Positions 52,242 to 61,101 of a stretch of 64,000 nucleotides of DNA are shown in pieces. Origin of the DNA: Paenibacillus daejeonensis DSM 15491 (GTDB lineage Bacteria; Bacillota; Bacilli; Paenibacillales; Paenibacillaceae); the NCBI RefSeq assembly GCF_000378385.1, contig NZ_KB899659.1, positions 895,418 to 959,417 on the forward strand, in the 5' to 3' direction. The position numbers were made by a program, and so were the translations under genes. Under the pieces are notes generated by a model. That model ran no database searches. It saw only the letters and a program-made list of their open reading frames with translations, and was not told the DNA's origin. Positions within the stretch are counted from its first letter, which is position 1. Each line of letters opens with the position of its first letter.

Positions 52242-55200
52242 CGCCTCCACCCCCCGCCAGTTGTTTACGCAGCTGCTCAGCATGACCTGATGCCTGACGT
52301 TGAAGACTCTGGAGGTCCAACGCATCCTCAATGACCGTGTCGTGCATCTCCATGATGACTTGCCTTTCGATGATGGTCTGCCCGCCACCCTGTACCGCGC
52401 CGATCAAACTGCCAATTTGCTTATCCGTCAGAACATTCTCGCTACGCTTCAGGATTCCTAGGATCTCGTCAGGCATCAGCATGTCGGGCATGCGGAAATT
52501 GAACTCCCCCGCCCGGCCGCCGGTATGGTAGAGCGGAACACCGTTGAGCATCCATTTGCCGCTGCCGGGGTCATATGTCGCACCTACCAGGTTGCCAAGC
52601 TTCTCATTATCAGCTGCAAGGCTACTCTTACCAGCAGCATCCGCATTATGCCAGTTCCGGCTATTTGCCTGCATCTGATAGACCAGTGATTGCTTGTATG
52701 GGTCGAGGGCGTTGGGCGCTGGAGCCGTCTTGGTCGTTATGGCTTCCATTTCTTTTTGGAAGGCTTCCATCTCCTGCTTGATCTTTCCGTTGGTCTCAAC
52801 AAACGCTTGGAACCGGACGTCTTCTGTCAGCAGGTAGATGTCGCGGAAGTCACCATTGAAGTCATCGATCGCAGTCTTGAGGTCCTCATACCAGGTATCC
52901 ATGTCACGCTTCTGCTGGTCCAGGGCATCAAGCTTCTGGTCTCTCTCATCCTGCAGCGCACGCTTCTGGTCGTCCAGGTCCATCTTCCGCAATTGCTCCT
53001 GCAGTTCCTCAAACCGCTTGCGGCCTTTCTCGGATGTGGCCAACCGGTATTTCTCGGCCTCCTCAATGATTTCCTGACGATCCTTGCCGCGCTCTGCCTC
53101 ATCCATGGCTTTGAGCTGATCGTCGTAGAATTTCTGAGTTGCTTTCCTACGCTCATCGAGTGCATCCAGCTCAGCCTTCCGCTGCTTGTCGATGTTGTCT
53201 AGGACAGCCTTGGTGGACTCCTTGCTTCGCTTCTCCTGCTCTTGGGCAAGGTCTTTCGCTAGACGCTCATCATCCTTGCGGAGCGACATTCTAGCGTCGT
53301 ACATGGCCTTGTCAGCGCGCTTGTAGTGGTCGCTATCTTTATCGTACCGCGCCCGCACCCGCGTCCAGGCGTCCAACTGCATCTCCGTGATCTCGCGCTC
53401 AGTCGCACCAAGCTCCGTCATCCGGCGGGTCTCCATCTCGATCCACTGGGCGGAGGCATCAAATGCTTGCTTGGCTGCCTGCTCGTCGAGCTTGCGAAGG
53501 TTCATCCGCTGTTGGTACATCACCTTATCCGCATTCTTGTAAAAGTCAGTGTCCTTCTCGTAACGATTCCGGACCCGCGTCCACGCCTCCAATTGGAATT
53601 CAGTGATCGCCTGCTCGCTCGCGCCCTTCTCTGTCATGCGCCGAACCTCAGCTTCAATCCATTGTGTCGATGCCTCGTAGCGCTCCTTGGCAGCCTGCTC
53701 GGTCTTTTTCTTGGCTTCCTCATCTCTCTTCTTTTTGTCTGCGGCCATTTGATCCTCCAGCCGCTGGCGCCGGGACTCTGCATCGATCCAGATATCGTCG
53801 TACTTTTTATAACGTTCGGCCAATTCTCCCAGCCGTTTGAGTTCCTCCGCTTCAGACATCTTATTGAGTAGTTTCTGCTTCTCGATCCACTGTAGGGATG
53901 CTCGGTAGGCTTCCTGCGCAAGTTGCTCGGCTGTCTTTTCCTTTTTGCCCTTTGGCTCTTTCTTTCCCTTCTTCTTTTTGTCCTTGTCCGCACTCGCCGA
54001 GTCGTAATCTGGACGCTGGTACGTAAAGCGATCCCAAACCCCTTCGGTAATAGCAGCCAGGTCTTTGTCAATCTCGTTAATCAATAACTGATATTCGTTC
54101 TTTTCTTTCTGGACCTGCTGTGTCATACGCTGAATTTCCTCGGCGGACTGCTGCATGGATGGGTGTAATCCCATAGGTATCCCAAAAGGATTGGGCACTT
54201 GCGGCAGCGTCAGTGTCTTAGGCTTCTGAGATTCAGAGATCGCTGCGAGTGCGTTCAATTGCTTCTGAGCCAGCTTGAGCTTTTCCTCCGTCTCAATGCG
54301 CCAAGCATTCAGCCTGCCCCGTGACGCGGCTACCGTATCCGCAATGGAATCTCTTTCGGTTTGAATAAGCTCGGAGAGGTAATCAGTATTCTTGATGATC
54401 CACCGTCCGTGTTCATCCAATTCAGATACCAGACCAGGGTACTCTTTGGTAAGTTGCTGCACCACTCGTGAGAGTTGCGCCTGCTGCTCCTCATTGAGTT
54501 TGGTCTTGCCTGCTAGATCGCTGTATTCCCTGCTCAAGGCATTAATCGTATCTATCTTTTGTACCTTTGCTGCTACATCTCGCAGTTCTGCGCGCTCAAT
54601 CTCTACAAGAGCAGGTACGGATTCTTGCAAAGCTGAATTCATCTTTTCAATTGCATTCTCAGCTTCTTCCACAGTAGAGTAATCCATTGATCGAAGCTCT
54701 TTATCTACAGCCTTTATTGCGTCCGCGAGCTCGAACATTTCATGAGTATTCTGGATCGTCCCTCGCCCTGATTCAGCTTCCTTCTCGCGCCTTGTATACT
54801 CCTCCATCAATGCATTTCTTTCAGCCAGGATACCGTTCAATGTATCGATATCCGACTGGAGCGCCTGCACTTCGCTAGTCGACCTGTCAAGCGGACTTTC
54901 AGCAAGCTTTGCATTCAATTCCTCTTGATTCTGAGCAAATTTCAATATTGACTCTGATGCCAGATCGGAGGCGGTTGAGTATGCCAACACGCCAGCTGCT
55001 ATGGCACCAATGCCTGCAATAGCCCACCCTATTGGACCCATCGAGACATTCAGGGCCACCATAGCGGCTCTAACAGCTCCAAGCACTGTAACCAGGGATG
55101 TCAATATGGCAACCAATCCAGTCACGGCTACACCTGCAGCGGCCGTCCCCGCGACGACCTCGCGATTCTCCGCTGCCCACTTACCAAAATCTACGATGAG

Positions 55201-56391
55201 TGGCTGCAGTCGATTCATAACCTCTTCGAGCAGAGGCATGAAGGACTCGCCCAGTTCAGCTCGGGCCTCAGCAATTGTTTTGTTGAACGACGTCTGTGTT
55301 CCTGTGTAGCCTTCCAGAGCTCGCTCAGCGTTGCCAGCAAACAATGCAGCCTCTTGCATCATTCCGTTGTAAGCGGCTTGAGCCTTCTGGCTTTCCGTGA
55401 GCTTACCTGCTGTTGTTCCGATGGACTTAGCATATCGATCGTACATAACCGATAGGTTGGTTGTAATGCCAGCACTATCCGTCAGTGAGGAGTTTTGCAT
55501 CTTGATACCCTGGGTAGCCCGCACAACTGCCTCGCCCCACTCAAAATGCGACTCCCGATTATAGGCAGCGGCATCCCCGAGGGCAATGATAAGGTCGATA
55601 GACTCCTGCAGACCATAACCAGTCGAGAGCGTTGTTTTCAACGCCTCCGCTGACTCTTTAAGAGTCATGAAACCACGGGCCTCCAATTGCTGTGCAGCCT
55701 CTGTCACATCGTCCACATTGTGTCCCAGTGAATTGGCGACCTCACCTAAGCCGGTAACGGAGTTTTGCAACTCCAGAGTTTCACCAGTCAGTGTCTTCAT
55801 GACTCCGACCATTTTATTAAGCGCCACATTCGCCCCGAGAGCCACAAGTCCTGTTTGGATGGTCTCTATGCCCCCAGCTGCCTTACGAGCCTCATCGTCG
55901 GTTTCCTTTAGAGCATCGTTTACCTTGTCAATCTGCGTGCTTTGCTGGCCGACTTGGTTGATTGCATCCTCAATCTGCAATATTTCCTTGGCCGTCTTGT
56001 CGGACAAGGCCCAAATTCTTTGTGCTGTCTGATCTGATGTTGCGGTAAGACGAATGATTGAGGCTTCTGTATTCAATATTTGCTCGTGGAGTTTTGTTTT
56101 TCGCGCCTCGTTAAATGTGGTTTCATAGGATTGTTTCAGCTCGGTCAGTTTCTTTTTCTGAACGTCGATCCTGGCATTGACGTTTTCCAGTGTGGAAGTC
56201 AGTTGAGTTATCTGTCCACGAGACTTGGCAACATTAGAAATTGCCGTCTCAATGCCTCCAAAATCTGCTGCCGTCTTTTTTCCCTGCTCTCCGAGATCAG
56301 CAAAATCCTTCCGTACTGCGCGAACCTCTTGCTTCATCTGGTTGGCCTCTGCAGTTAGCCGGGCCCTCAGTTCGCCGATTACGCTTGACAC
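52234..56391 (-). CDS. Tail tape measure protein
   Basis: 1385 residues from a GTG at 56391, five bases after AGGTGA. The longer upstream frame lies in the chaperone gene. The N-terminal half is coiled coil, then a TMP core (GLVALGANVALNKMVGVMKTL, GYGLQESIDLIIALGDAAAYN). Hydrophobic segments follow near residues 440-500 (GVAVTGLVAILTSLVTVLGAVRAAMVAL, GWAIAGIGAIAAGVLAY). Charged repeats with ASTQWIEAEVRRMTEKGASE lie in the C-terminal third. It sets tail length and may open the membrane. Confidence 0.93.
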   Translation of the reverse strand: MSSVIGELRARLTAEANQMKQEVRAVRKDFADLGEQGKKTAADFGGIETAISNVAKSRGQITQLTSTLENVNARIDVQKKKLTELKQSYETTFNEARKTKLHEQILNTEASIIRLTATSDQTAQRIWALSDKTAKEILQIEDAINQVGQQSTQIDKVNDALKETDDEARKAAGGIETIQTGLVALGANVALNKMVGVMKTLTGETLELQNSVTGLGEVANSLGHNVDDVTEAAQQLEARGFMTLKESAEALKTTLSTGYGLQESIDLIIALGDAAAYNRESHFEWGEAVVRATQGIKMQNSSLTDSAGITTNLSVMYDRYAKSIGTTAGKLTESQKAQAAYNGMMQEAALFAGNAERALEGYTGTQTSFNKTIAEARAELGESFMPLLEEVMNRLQPLIVDFGKWAAENREVVAGTAAAGVAVTGLVAILTSLVTVLGAVRAAMVALNVSMGPIGWAIAGIGAIAAGVLAYSTASDLASESILKFAQNQEELNAKLAESPLDRSTSEVQALQSDIDTLNGILAERNALMEEYTRREKEAESGRGTIQNTHEMFELADAIKAVDKELRSMDYSTVEEAENAIEKMNSALQESVPALVEIERAELRDVAAKVQKIDTINALSREYSDLAGKTKLNEEQQAQLSRVVQQLTKEYPGLVSELDEHGRWIIKNTDYLSELIQTERDSIADTVAASRGRLNAWRIETEEKLKLAQKQLNALAAISESQKPKTLTLPQVPNPFGIPMGLHPSMQQSAEEIQRMTQQVQKEKNEYQLLINEIDKDLAAITEGVWDRFTYQRPDYDSASADKDKKKKGKKEPKGKKEKTAEQLAQEAYRASLQWIEKQKLLNKMSEAEELKRLGELAERYKKYDDIWIDAESRRQRLEDQMAADKKKRDEEAKKKTEQAAKERYEASTQWIEAEVRRMTEKGASEQAITEFQLEAWTRVRNRYEKDTDFYKNADKVMYQQRMNLRKLDEQAAKQAFDASAQWIEMETRRMTELGATEREITEMQLDAWTRVRARYDKDSDHYKRADKAMYDARMSLRKDDERLAKDLAQEQEKRSKESTKAVLDNIDKQRKAELDALDERRKATQKFYDDQLKAMDEAERGKDRQEIIEEAEKYRLATSEKGRKRFEELQEQLRKMDLDDQKRALQDERDQKLDALDQQKRDMDTWYEDLKTAIDDFNGDFRDIYLLTEDVRFQAFVETNGKIKQEMEAFQKEMEAITTKTAPAPNALDPYKQSLVYQMQANSRNWHNADAAGKSSLAADNEKLGNLVGATYDPGSGKWMLNGVPLYHTGGRAGEFNFRMPDMLMPDEILGILKRSENVLTDKQIGSLIGAVQGGGQTIIERQVIMEMHDTVIEDALDLQSLQRQASGHAEQLRKQLAGGGGVG

Positions 56392-56395
56392 ATTA

Positions 56396-56719
56396 TCACC
56401 TGCCCATCCTACGCGCTTTGAGCGCTTCGTATTGTTCCTTTGCTGACTTAGGCTGTTCCTTAGGTGGCTTCGGTAGCCGTTCCTGCAGTCGTTTAATCGT
56501 GCCCTCTCGCCCCTTCTTGTCGGAATGCGGGAACGAGATAACATCGATGTTATCTAACAGTTCCTTTGCCTGCCGCTGGTCCTTGATGGTAAGCAACTCC
56601 GGAAGGTCGATGAAGTAATAATCCTCCTCAATCTGTCGCTGCGATTTGTCGAGCAAGATGCAGCACCGCATCACGAACTCATCAACGGTTAAAGATTGCT
56701 TTGGCCCATTCCCTTCATC
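56396..56719 (-). CDS. Tail assembly chaperone, frameshift extension (gpT-like)
   Basis: The open frame extends upstream of the possible GTG start at 56674, overlapping the end of the previous gene in the -1 frame (reading DEGNGPKQSLTVDEFVM before CCILLDKS). This is the usual form of a gpG/gpGT pair between tail tube and tape measure. It ends KEQYEALKARRMGR, with the stop five bases before the tape measure start. A free-standing product from the GTG is the alternative. Confidence 0.7.
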   Translation of the reverse strand, partial: DEGNGPKQSLTVDEFVMRCCILLDKSQRQIEEDYYFIDLPELLTIKDQRQAKELLDNIDVISFPHSDKKGREGTIKRLQERLPKPPKEQPKSAKEQYEALKARRMGR

Positions 56720-57102
56720 AAGCTCTGCACGAATTGCTTCGCCATCGGAGGAATCAGGCCGTCGACGTTTCCCAGGGCCGCATTCATATCGTTGCGTTCC
56801 CAGGTTAGTCGCAAAAACTCAGTGCATTGCGCAAAGCTGGCTTCTTCGTCTAGGTACTCTATAGGTAAATCGCTAAGTAGCGAAGTGAGTTCGTAGATTT
56901 CGTCAATGGCCACATCTGCGCCGGCCACGATAAATACAGCCCTGTCTTCCTCGGACTGCATGAATAATTTCACGAGGTAATCGCCGATCGTGCCGATATG
57001 CTCGGTCAGCTTCTTGAGTCGTTTACGTGTAAGCTTAGGGATCTCAACCATCTTATTGCCGAGCTTAACCCGGTCTTTCTTTTTTAAAAAATGATCTAAC
57101 AT
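56689..57102 (-). CDS. Tail assembly chaperone (gpG-like)
   Basis: 137 residues from the ATG at 57102 behind GGGGAGGGC. It is helical and acidic (LDHFLKKKDRVKLGNKMVEIPKLTRKRLKKLTEHIG, then VAIDEIYELTSLLSDLPIEYLD). Position and size match tail chaperones that coat the tape measure protein. Its last codons contain the G/C-then-A-rich stretch where a -1 shift would join it to the next frame. Confidence 0.85.
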   Translation of the reverse strand: MLDHFLKKKDRVKLGNKMVEIPKLTRKRLKKLTEHIGTIGDYLVKLFMQSEEDRAVFIVAGADVAIDEIYELTSLLSDLPIEYLDEEASFAQCTEFLRLTWERNDMNAALGNVDGLIPPMAKQFVQSLMKGMGQSNL

Positions 57103-57126
57103 AAAAGCCCTCCCCAAATGAAATAG

Positions 57127-57146
57127 GAGAGGGCGTGAACCCTCTC
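57127..57146 (-). terminator. Hairpin between tail tube and chaperone genes
   Basis: GAGAGGG pairs with CCCTCTC around a six-base loop, shortly after the tail tube stop. No long T run follows, so it is probably a partial terminator or RNA-stabilising hairpin that keeps tail tube mRNA above downstream mRNA. Confidence 0.5.
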
Positions 57147-57156
57147 ATGGCATTAA

Positions 57157-57708
57157 TTATGCTGTCGCGCTGATGTCTCCCCAGGTGTAGAGCAGGCCCG
57201 GCGGCGTGCTGTCCAGGCTTGGGTAAGCCGTGGCTGAAATGGTGAATCGGCGGTTGTTGTCCAGTACGTACGAGGCATTCATGTCGAACTTGATGCCGAC
57301 GGACTCGATGTAAATGAATTGGTTCGGGTCCGTCACACCTACTGGCATGATGACCGCCCGGCGCCGTGGCAATTCTTTGCCCGCCAGACCGTACACCTCG
57401 TATTTGACTTTAGTCGGAACATCGCCATCGACTACCTTTTCGGCGTTCGGGTTAAACGAAACAACTTTTTCGAAGTCAAGAATCGGCGTCTCAAAAGCAA
57501 TCGTGCCCGTAGAGCCTGTATAAATTGATTTCACCGGAGCCGTACCCATCTGATCCACCGGAGGCTCGTAGTACGTGCTCTCCGTAGTGAACGTGATGCC
57601 GCCCTGCGTATAGTCGAAGCGCGCAGCGTCAGTATCTGGTGTGCCATCCTCGTCAACACCCCAGATGAAGATGCCAGGACCTGCGTAGATTTGATCTGCA
57701 ATACTCAT
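57157..57708 (-). CDS. Major tail (tube) protein
   Basis: 183 residues, beta-rich: FDYTQGGITFTTESTYYEPPVDQMGTAPVKSIYTG, GTIAFETPILDF and a C-terminal FTISATAYPSLDS. Position after the tail terminator gene and before the chaperones, size and composition agree with siphovirus tube subunits. It overlaps the upstream gene by 4 bases. Confidence 0.88.
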   Translation of the reverse strand: MSIADQIYAGPGIFIWGVDEDGTPDTDAARFDYTQGGITFTTESTYYEPPVDQMGTAPVKSIYTGSTGTIAFETPILDFEKVVSFNPNAEKVVDGDVPTKVKYEVYGLAGKELPRRRAVIMPVGVTDPNQFIYIESVGIKFDMNASYVLDNNRRFTISATAYPSLDSTPPGLLYTWGDISATA

Positions 57709-58118
57709 ACGATTGCATCCTCCCTCACATAGAAAATAAAATTGGTCGAGTACATGGGCCGACTGTCATTATCCAATCCCAAGTGAATGGGGTTTGGCTG
57801 GACGGCAGTACTCGAAAAGACATGCGAACTGCCGGCGGCGTAGTTGACCCGTCGGTGTAAATGTTTGATAAGCTGCTTTGCATACGATGCAGCGCCTACC
57901 ATATTGGCCGGGTTGGTTTTGTACGACTTGCCTTTGACAACGACTTGGAAGGTCGGCCGTTCAGTCGGCACATAGCCATGGGCCTCGAAGCCGCCGGTAC
58001 CGAAGACGAACAGGCATGGAAATTTGCTCTCGGGAAGATCAGCCGGGATGAAGTTAGGGTCAGGATAGACGCTCAGGCCGATGCCCGTCAGATACTCGAT
58101 AAGATCGGATTCTAACAT
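57705..58118 (-). CDS. Tail terminator / minor capsid-type protein
   Basis: 137 residues. YLTGIGLSVYPDPNFIPADLPESKFPCLFVFGTGG and TFQVVVKGKSYKTNPANMVGAASYAKQLIKHL match the short proteins encoded between the gp10-like and tube genes. They cap the tail tube before head joining. The call rests on position and pattern. Confidence 0.8.
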   Translation of the reverse strand: MLESDLIEYLTGIGLSVYPDPNFIPADLPESKFPCLFVFGTGGFEAHGYVPTERPTFQVVVKGKSYKTNPANMVGAASYAKQLIKHLHRRVNYAAGSSHVFSSTAVQPNPIHLGLDNDSRPMYSTNFIFYVREDAIV

Positions 58119-58579
58119 CAGCGTCCGCCCCCTAACACCTTGGATAGCTCCTCAAGAATCAGGTCCTCGTTCATCTTCAGAGCGTTCTCCAAATACTTCT
58201 TGCCCGGCTGATAGCCACCGTGGCTACCTTTGCTGCGCGTCTTCTCGCCTGGCGTTAGCGTCACTAGCGTTCCCTTAGCCGTCTTGCGGAAGCCCTCGTG
58301 CTGCACCATGGCATAATCGTTAACCTCCGGACTCGCGCCCAGATCGACGTAAGAGACGCCGATCAACTGTTTGACCTCCCCAACCACCAGTGCTGACTCA
58401 AGGTCTCCGGAATCAATTGGTGCCAGTTTCTTAGCGTCATGAATTATCTTGAGTGCCAGCCTGGTCAGCGCCGCATCGATGTGCTCGTCGATATCGTCAT
58501 GTAGGCTTTCCAGAGCAGAGACGATACTCTCCAGACCATCAAACCGAATCTGGAACACGTTTTTATTGGGCATAGACAA
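58118..58579 (-). CDS. HK97 gp10-like head-tail protein
   Basis: 153 residues. FDGLESIVSALESLHDDIDEHIDAALTRLALKIIHDAKKLAPIDSGDLESAL is the family pattern (helix, then SGxL), followed by YAMVQHEG and PGKKYLENAL. These proteins sit at the head-tail joint. It overlaps both neighbouring genes. Confidence 0.9.
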   Translation of the reverse strand: MSMPNKNVFQIRFDGLESIVSALESLHDDIDEHIDAALTRLALKIIHDAKKLAPIDSGDLESALVVGEVKQLIGVSYVDLGASPEVNDYAMVQHEGFRKTAKGTLVTLTPGEKTRSKGSHGGYQPGKKYLENALKMNEDLILEELSKVLGGGR

Positions 58580-58883
58580 TCACCTTCTTCACGTCGTCGG
58601 TGCCGATGAACTTTCGGATTTCGTAGTGCTCGACGTCGTATCGTACTTCCGCGCCAATAGCATTGAGATACATAAAGTAATCGTCGAAGCTGATTGGATG
58701 CGCGCCTTCAAGGTGGATTTCACCGTTAACTTGGACCTCCTCGCCACGGGCGTTCTTGATGATCTTTTGTTCCTCGACCACCTTGGCATCGAGCACCCGG
58801 GTCGTAGGCGGCAGAGGTCGGCCCCAGTCGTCTTTGGCGTGGTGATAATGCGTCACCCGCCCGGGATACCCGAATAGGCTCAT
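58563..58883 (-). CDS. Head closure-like protein
   Basis: 106 residues, beta-rich (EVQVNGEIHLEGAHPISFDDYFMYLNAIGAEVRYDVEHYEIRKF). Size and position between connector and gp10-like proteins match head-completion (gp16-type) proteins. No strong motif is visible. Confidence 0.75.
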   Translation of the reverse strand: MSLFGYPGRVTHYHHAKDDWGRPLPPTTRVLDAKVVEEQKIIKNARGEEVQVNGEIHLEGAHPISFDDYFMYLNAIGAEVRYDVEHYEIRKFIGTDDVKKVIVYAQ

Positions 58884-59260
58884 ATCAACGCACCACCAAA
58901 CTGCCTCTGTGACGTCTCCTCGGCTTCCAAGTCCTCCAGCTCTTGTGCTGTCAGGCCAAGGACGGCCCGCACGTCAGGAGCGACGACAGGCCGCTCACCA
59001 TCTTTGTAAGTGACCGTCTCCCCGTTATCCGTGACCGTTTTAATGCCATGCTTCTGGTATTTGAGCGCTGGGTCGATGCCCTGTAGCTCCCAAATGGTCT
59101 GATAGGCCACGATGTCAACAGTCAGCTCCACGTCCGGATACCAGCGTGCCAGGTTGCGCTCAGCCTGTGTGACGGCAACTGCCGGCTTCTTCGCCCGGTC
59201 CCAGGCTTCGGAGTCCAGGACGTTGGCATCAATCCACGCTCCGACAACAACCGGATCCAT
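58880..59260 (-). CDS. Head-tail connector-like protein
   Basis: 126 residues from the ATG at 59260 behind AGGTGATC. The N-terminal helices (WIDANVLDSEAWDRAKKPAVAVTQAERNLARWYPD, then LTVDIVAYQTIWELQGID) follow the adaptor (gp15/gp6-like) plan, which docks under the portal. The C-terminal half is beta-rich and acidic. The call is by position and pattern. Confidence 0.75.
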   Translation of the reverse strand: MDPVVVGAWIDANVLDSEAWDRAKKPAVAVTQAERNLARWYPDVELTVDIVAYQTIWELQGIDPALKYQKHGIKTVTDNGETVTYKDGERPVVAPDVRAVLGLTAQELEDLEAEETSQRQFGGALI

Positions 59261-59269
59261 AACGATCAC

Positions 59270-59548
59270 CTACTCTTTCGCGGCTGCCTTGTCTGCCCTG
59301 GCTTTATCAGCTGCAGCTTTCTTTGCGTCGGCGTCGGCCTTGGCCTTCTCCTCGGCTGCTTTCTTCTCAGCCTCTGCTGCCTGTTCTTCGGCTTCCTTTT
59401 CTTCCTTGGTCTTTGGCAGAAGCTCGGCAGCGCCGATGTCGATCAGCCGTTGACCTTCCTTGTCGTCGATGCCACGGATCTCTCCGCCAGCCTCCAGCCA
59501 CTCGCCGCCGTGCTTGACCGTGCCCTTTACCTTGAGATTCACCTTCAT
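59270..59548 (-). CDS. Small DUF7210-like protein with Ala/Lys/Glu tail
   Basis: 92 residues. The N-terminal domain VKGTVKHGGEWLEAGGEIRGIDDKEGQRLIDIGAAELL is a compact unit common after capsid genes. The C-terminal half is a low-complexity helix built from Ala, Lys and Glu. The function is unknown; it may be a capsid-associated or head-completion factor. Confidence 0.75.
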   Translation of the reverse strand: MKVNLKVKGTVKHGGEWLEAGGEIRGIDDKEGQRLIDIGAAELLPKTKEEKEAEEQAAEAEKKAAEEKAKADADAKKAAADKARADKAAAKE

Positions 59549-59565
59549 CACCCTTTCTGTGGAAT

Positions 59566-59598
59566 GAAAAAAGGAGCCCTATGAAAGAGCTCCTTAAA
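59566..59598 (-). terminator. Terminator after the major capsid gene
   Basis: On the minus strand AAGGAGCTC pairs with GGCTCCTT (one mismatch), followed by TTTTTT. It overlaps the capsid stop. Partial termination here would favour capsid mRNA over downstream connector and tail mRNA. Confidence 0.75.
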
Positions 59599-60676
59599 CG
59601 ACGGTTGCGGACATTACGCTGTCTGCGTAAGGGAAGACCGGGAATGCCAGGTTGACGCCGACAGTACGCAGGCGCAGTGGATGCTTGCTGACAAGATCAC
59701 GGAACACGTAGATGCCCATGTCGCCTGTCACTTCAGCATCGATGCCATCAACCATGGATTCGGTGGTTTCAGCCCATAGATAGTTGCCAAGCGGACCGTC
59801 AGGCAGCATTACGAAACGATCTTGAGGCGCCATGCGCACGGTTGTAGTCGCCAGTCTGTTGCCAGTCAGCGCATCGTTCTCTGTACGAGCTTGAGTGTCG
59901 TACGTTGCGATACGTGGCAGACCCAGCGAATCCAGTACCGAATCCAGTTGAGCCATTGTAAGCTGTGGTGGATTGGCGCTGCCCGATGGGTCACCGTGGA
60001 ATGCTACCCTGAACGATTTGTTCTGCAGCAGGAGCGCAGCAATCTTCTGGGTTGTGAATGCTCTGGTAAGTCGCACGCCTCGGTCGGCTTGGTACTGGTA
60101 CCATCTTTGCATGTCCTCAATCGGACGGGAGTTCTCGGTGTCGCTCCAGCGATCTGTACCAGTCAGGACCGGCTTTTGATCATTGACGAAACCGTAATCC
60201 ACACTGATCCTCACGTCACCCTCGGCGTAGCTGATCGCGCCCAAGCTAACGGCCTGCATGGCGATCCATTCACGGCGTGACCGGATGGCGTCAACCGCAT
60301 ACTTCCCGTCATCCAACTGTTCACGAACGATACGTTTAATCTCTTGGGTTCGAAGGCCGCCACCTTGGTTAGCCATCAACAGCAGCCTGATAAGTTTCTC
60401 ATCCATCCAGCGGCCACGCTGCAGCTTAGGAATCTCGACTTGCGTACCGCTCACGCCTTCACGCGAACCGTAACGGGTTTCCGTTCCAAGTTCAGCGATC
60501 TGCGCCATAACAGGCAGACGGGAAGAGGCTTTAATAACATCGACAGTCAGTTCGTCCGTCTGTTGAGGCGGGAACAAGATTGACTGCCAGTAGTCGTTTG
60601 GTACCGAGATATTACTCGCATAGGTAAGCAGTTCCTCACCGGAAAGTGCTTCCTCAAGCATCAGCATTTCATTCAT
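59594..60676 (-). CDS. Major capsid protein, lambda gpE-like
   Basis: 360 residues. Features of the gpE-type (HK97-fold) capsid family are TELGTETRYGSREGVSGTQVEIPKL, REQLDDGKYAVDAIRSRREWIAMQAVSLGAISY and the late DRFVMLPDGPLGNYLWAETTESM. It follows a decoration-like protein and a scaffold, in the standard gene order. It builds the icosahedral head shell. Confidence 0.9.
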   Translation of the reverse strand: MNEMLMLEEALSGEELLTYASNISVPNDYWQSILFPPQQTDELTVDVIKASSRLPVMAQIAELGTETRYGSREGVSGTQVEIPKLQRGRWMDEKLIRLLLMANQGGGLRTQEIKRIVREQLDDGKYAVDAIRSRREWIAMQAVSLGAISYAEGDVRISVDYGFVNDQKPVLTGTDRWSDTENSRPIEDMQRWYQYQADRGVRLTRAFTTQKIAALLLQNKSFRVAFHGDPSGSANPPQLTMAQLDSVLDSLGLPRIATYDTQARTENDALTGNRLATTTVRMAPQDRFVMLPDGPLGNYLWAETTESMVDGIDAEVTGDMGIYVFRDLVSKHPLRLRTVGVNLAFPVFPYADSVMSATVV

Positions 60677-60708
60677 AAGTTCATCTCATTCCTTCCTGGA
60701 TGTATTGA

Positions 60709-61086
60709 TTAGGCAAATACAATGTGTGGCATTTTATCGCGTAGCGCTTGATTGACAGTAACAGGGATGCGAGCCGCAACAACCTTAGCGACTTCGAAAC
60801 CACCGACAACCTCGTCGCCATCCTTAACGTTGACCGTGCGCTTAAGGATGACAGTCGGGTTCTGGCTGCCGTTAGTGCCCGATGCGTTATAAGGAACATA
60901 TTTGCCGGACGCGGTCAGTTTCGCCATCGGCATGCCCTTCAAGATGATCTTGTTACCATCGCTGTCAGCTGTAACGGCTGCTGAATCGATTGTGATACCG
61001 TTGTTCACCTCGCGCACCACTTCCAGCGAAGCGAGAAGCTCATAATCCGAATCAACTTCGAATCGATTTCTTGGCTGCAATCTCAT
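60709..61086 (-). CDS. Head decoration-like protein
   Basis: 125 residues. Beta-rich segments with GNKIILKGMPMAKLTASGKYVPYNASGT and TVNVKDGDEVVGGFEVAKVV resemble lambda gpD-like or DUF2190-like stabilising proteins. Position between scaffold and capsid genes supports this. Confidence 0.78.
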   Translation of the reverse strand: MRLQPRNRFEVDSDYELLASLEVVREVNNGITIDSAAVTADSDGNKIILKGMPMAKLTASGKYVPYNASGTNGSQNPTVILKRTVNVKDGDEVVGGFEVAKVVAARIPVTVNQALRDKMPHIVFA

Positions 61087-61101
61087 GCGTGTCCACTCTC
61101 C

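Noticed and set aside
52690-53202. 170-residue hydrophobic plus-strand frame
   Set aside because: Antisense to charged coiled-coil codons of the tape measure gene, which reads as hydrophobic residues on the other strand.
53200-53700. Possible direct DNA repeats
   Set aside because: The repeated segment is explained by duplicated protein units (the QWIEAEVRRMTE-type repeats) within the tape measure protein, not by a mobile or regulatory element.
56391-56544. Longer start for the tape measure protein
   Set aside because: The extra N-terminal residues come from the overlapping chaperone gene. The GTG at 56391 has a well-placed RBS.
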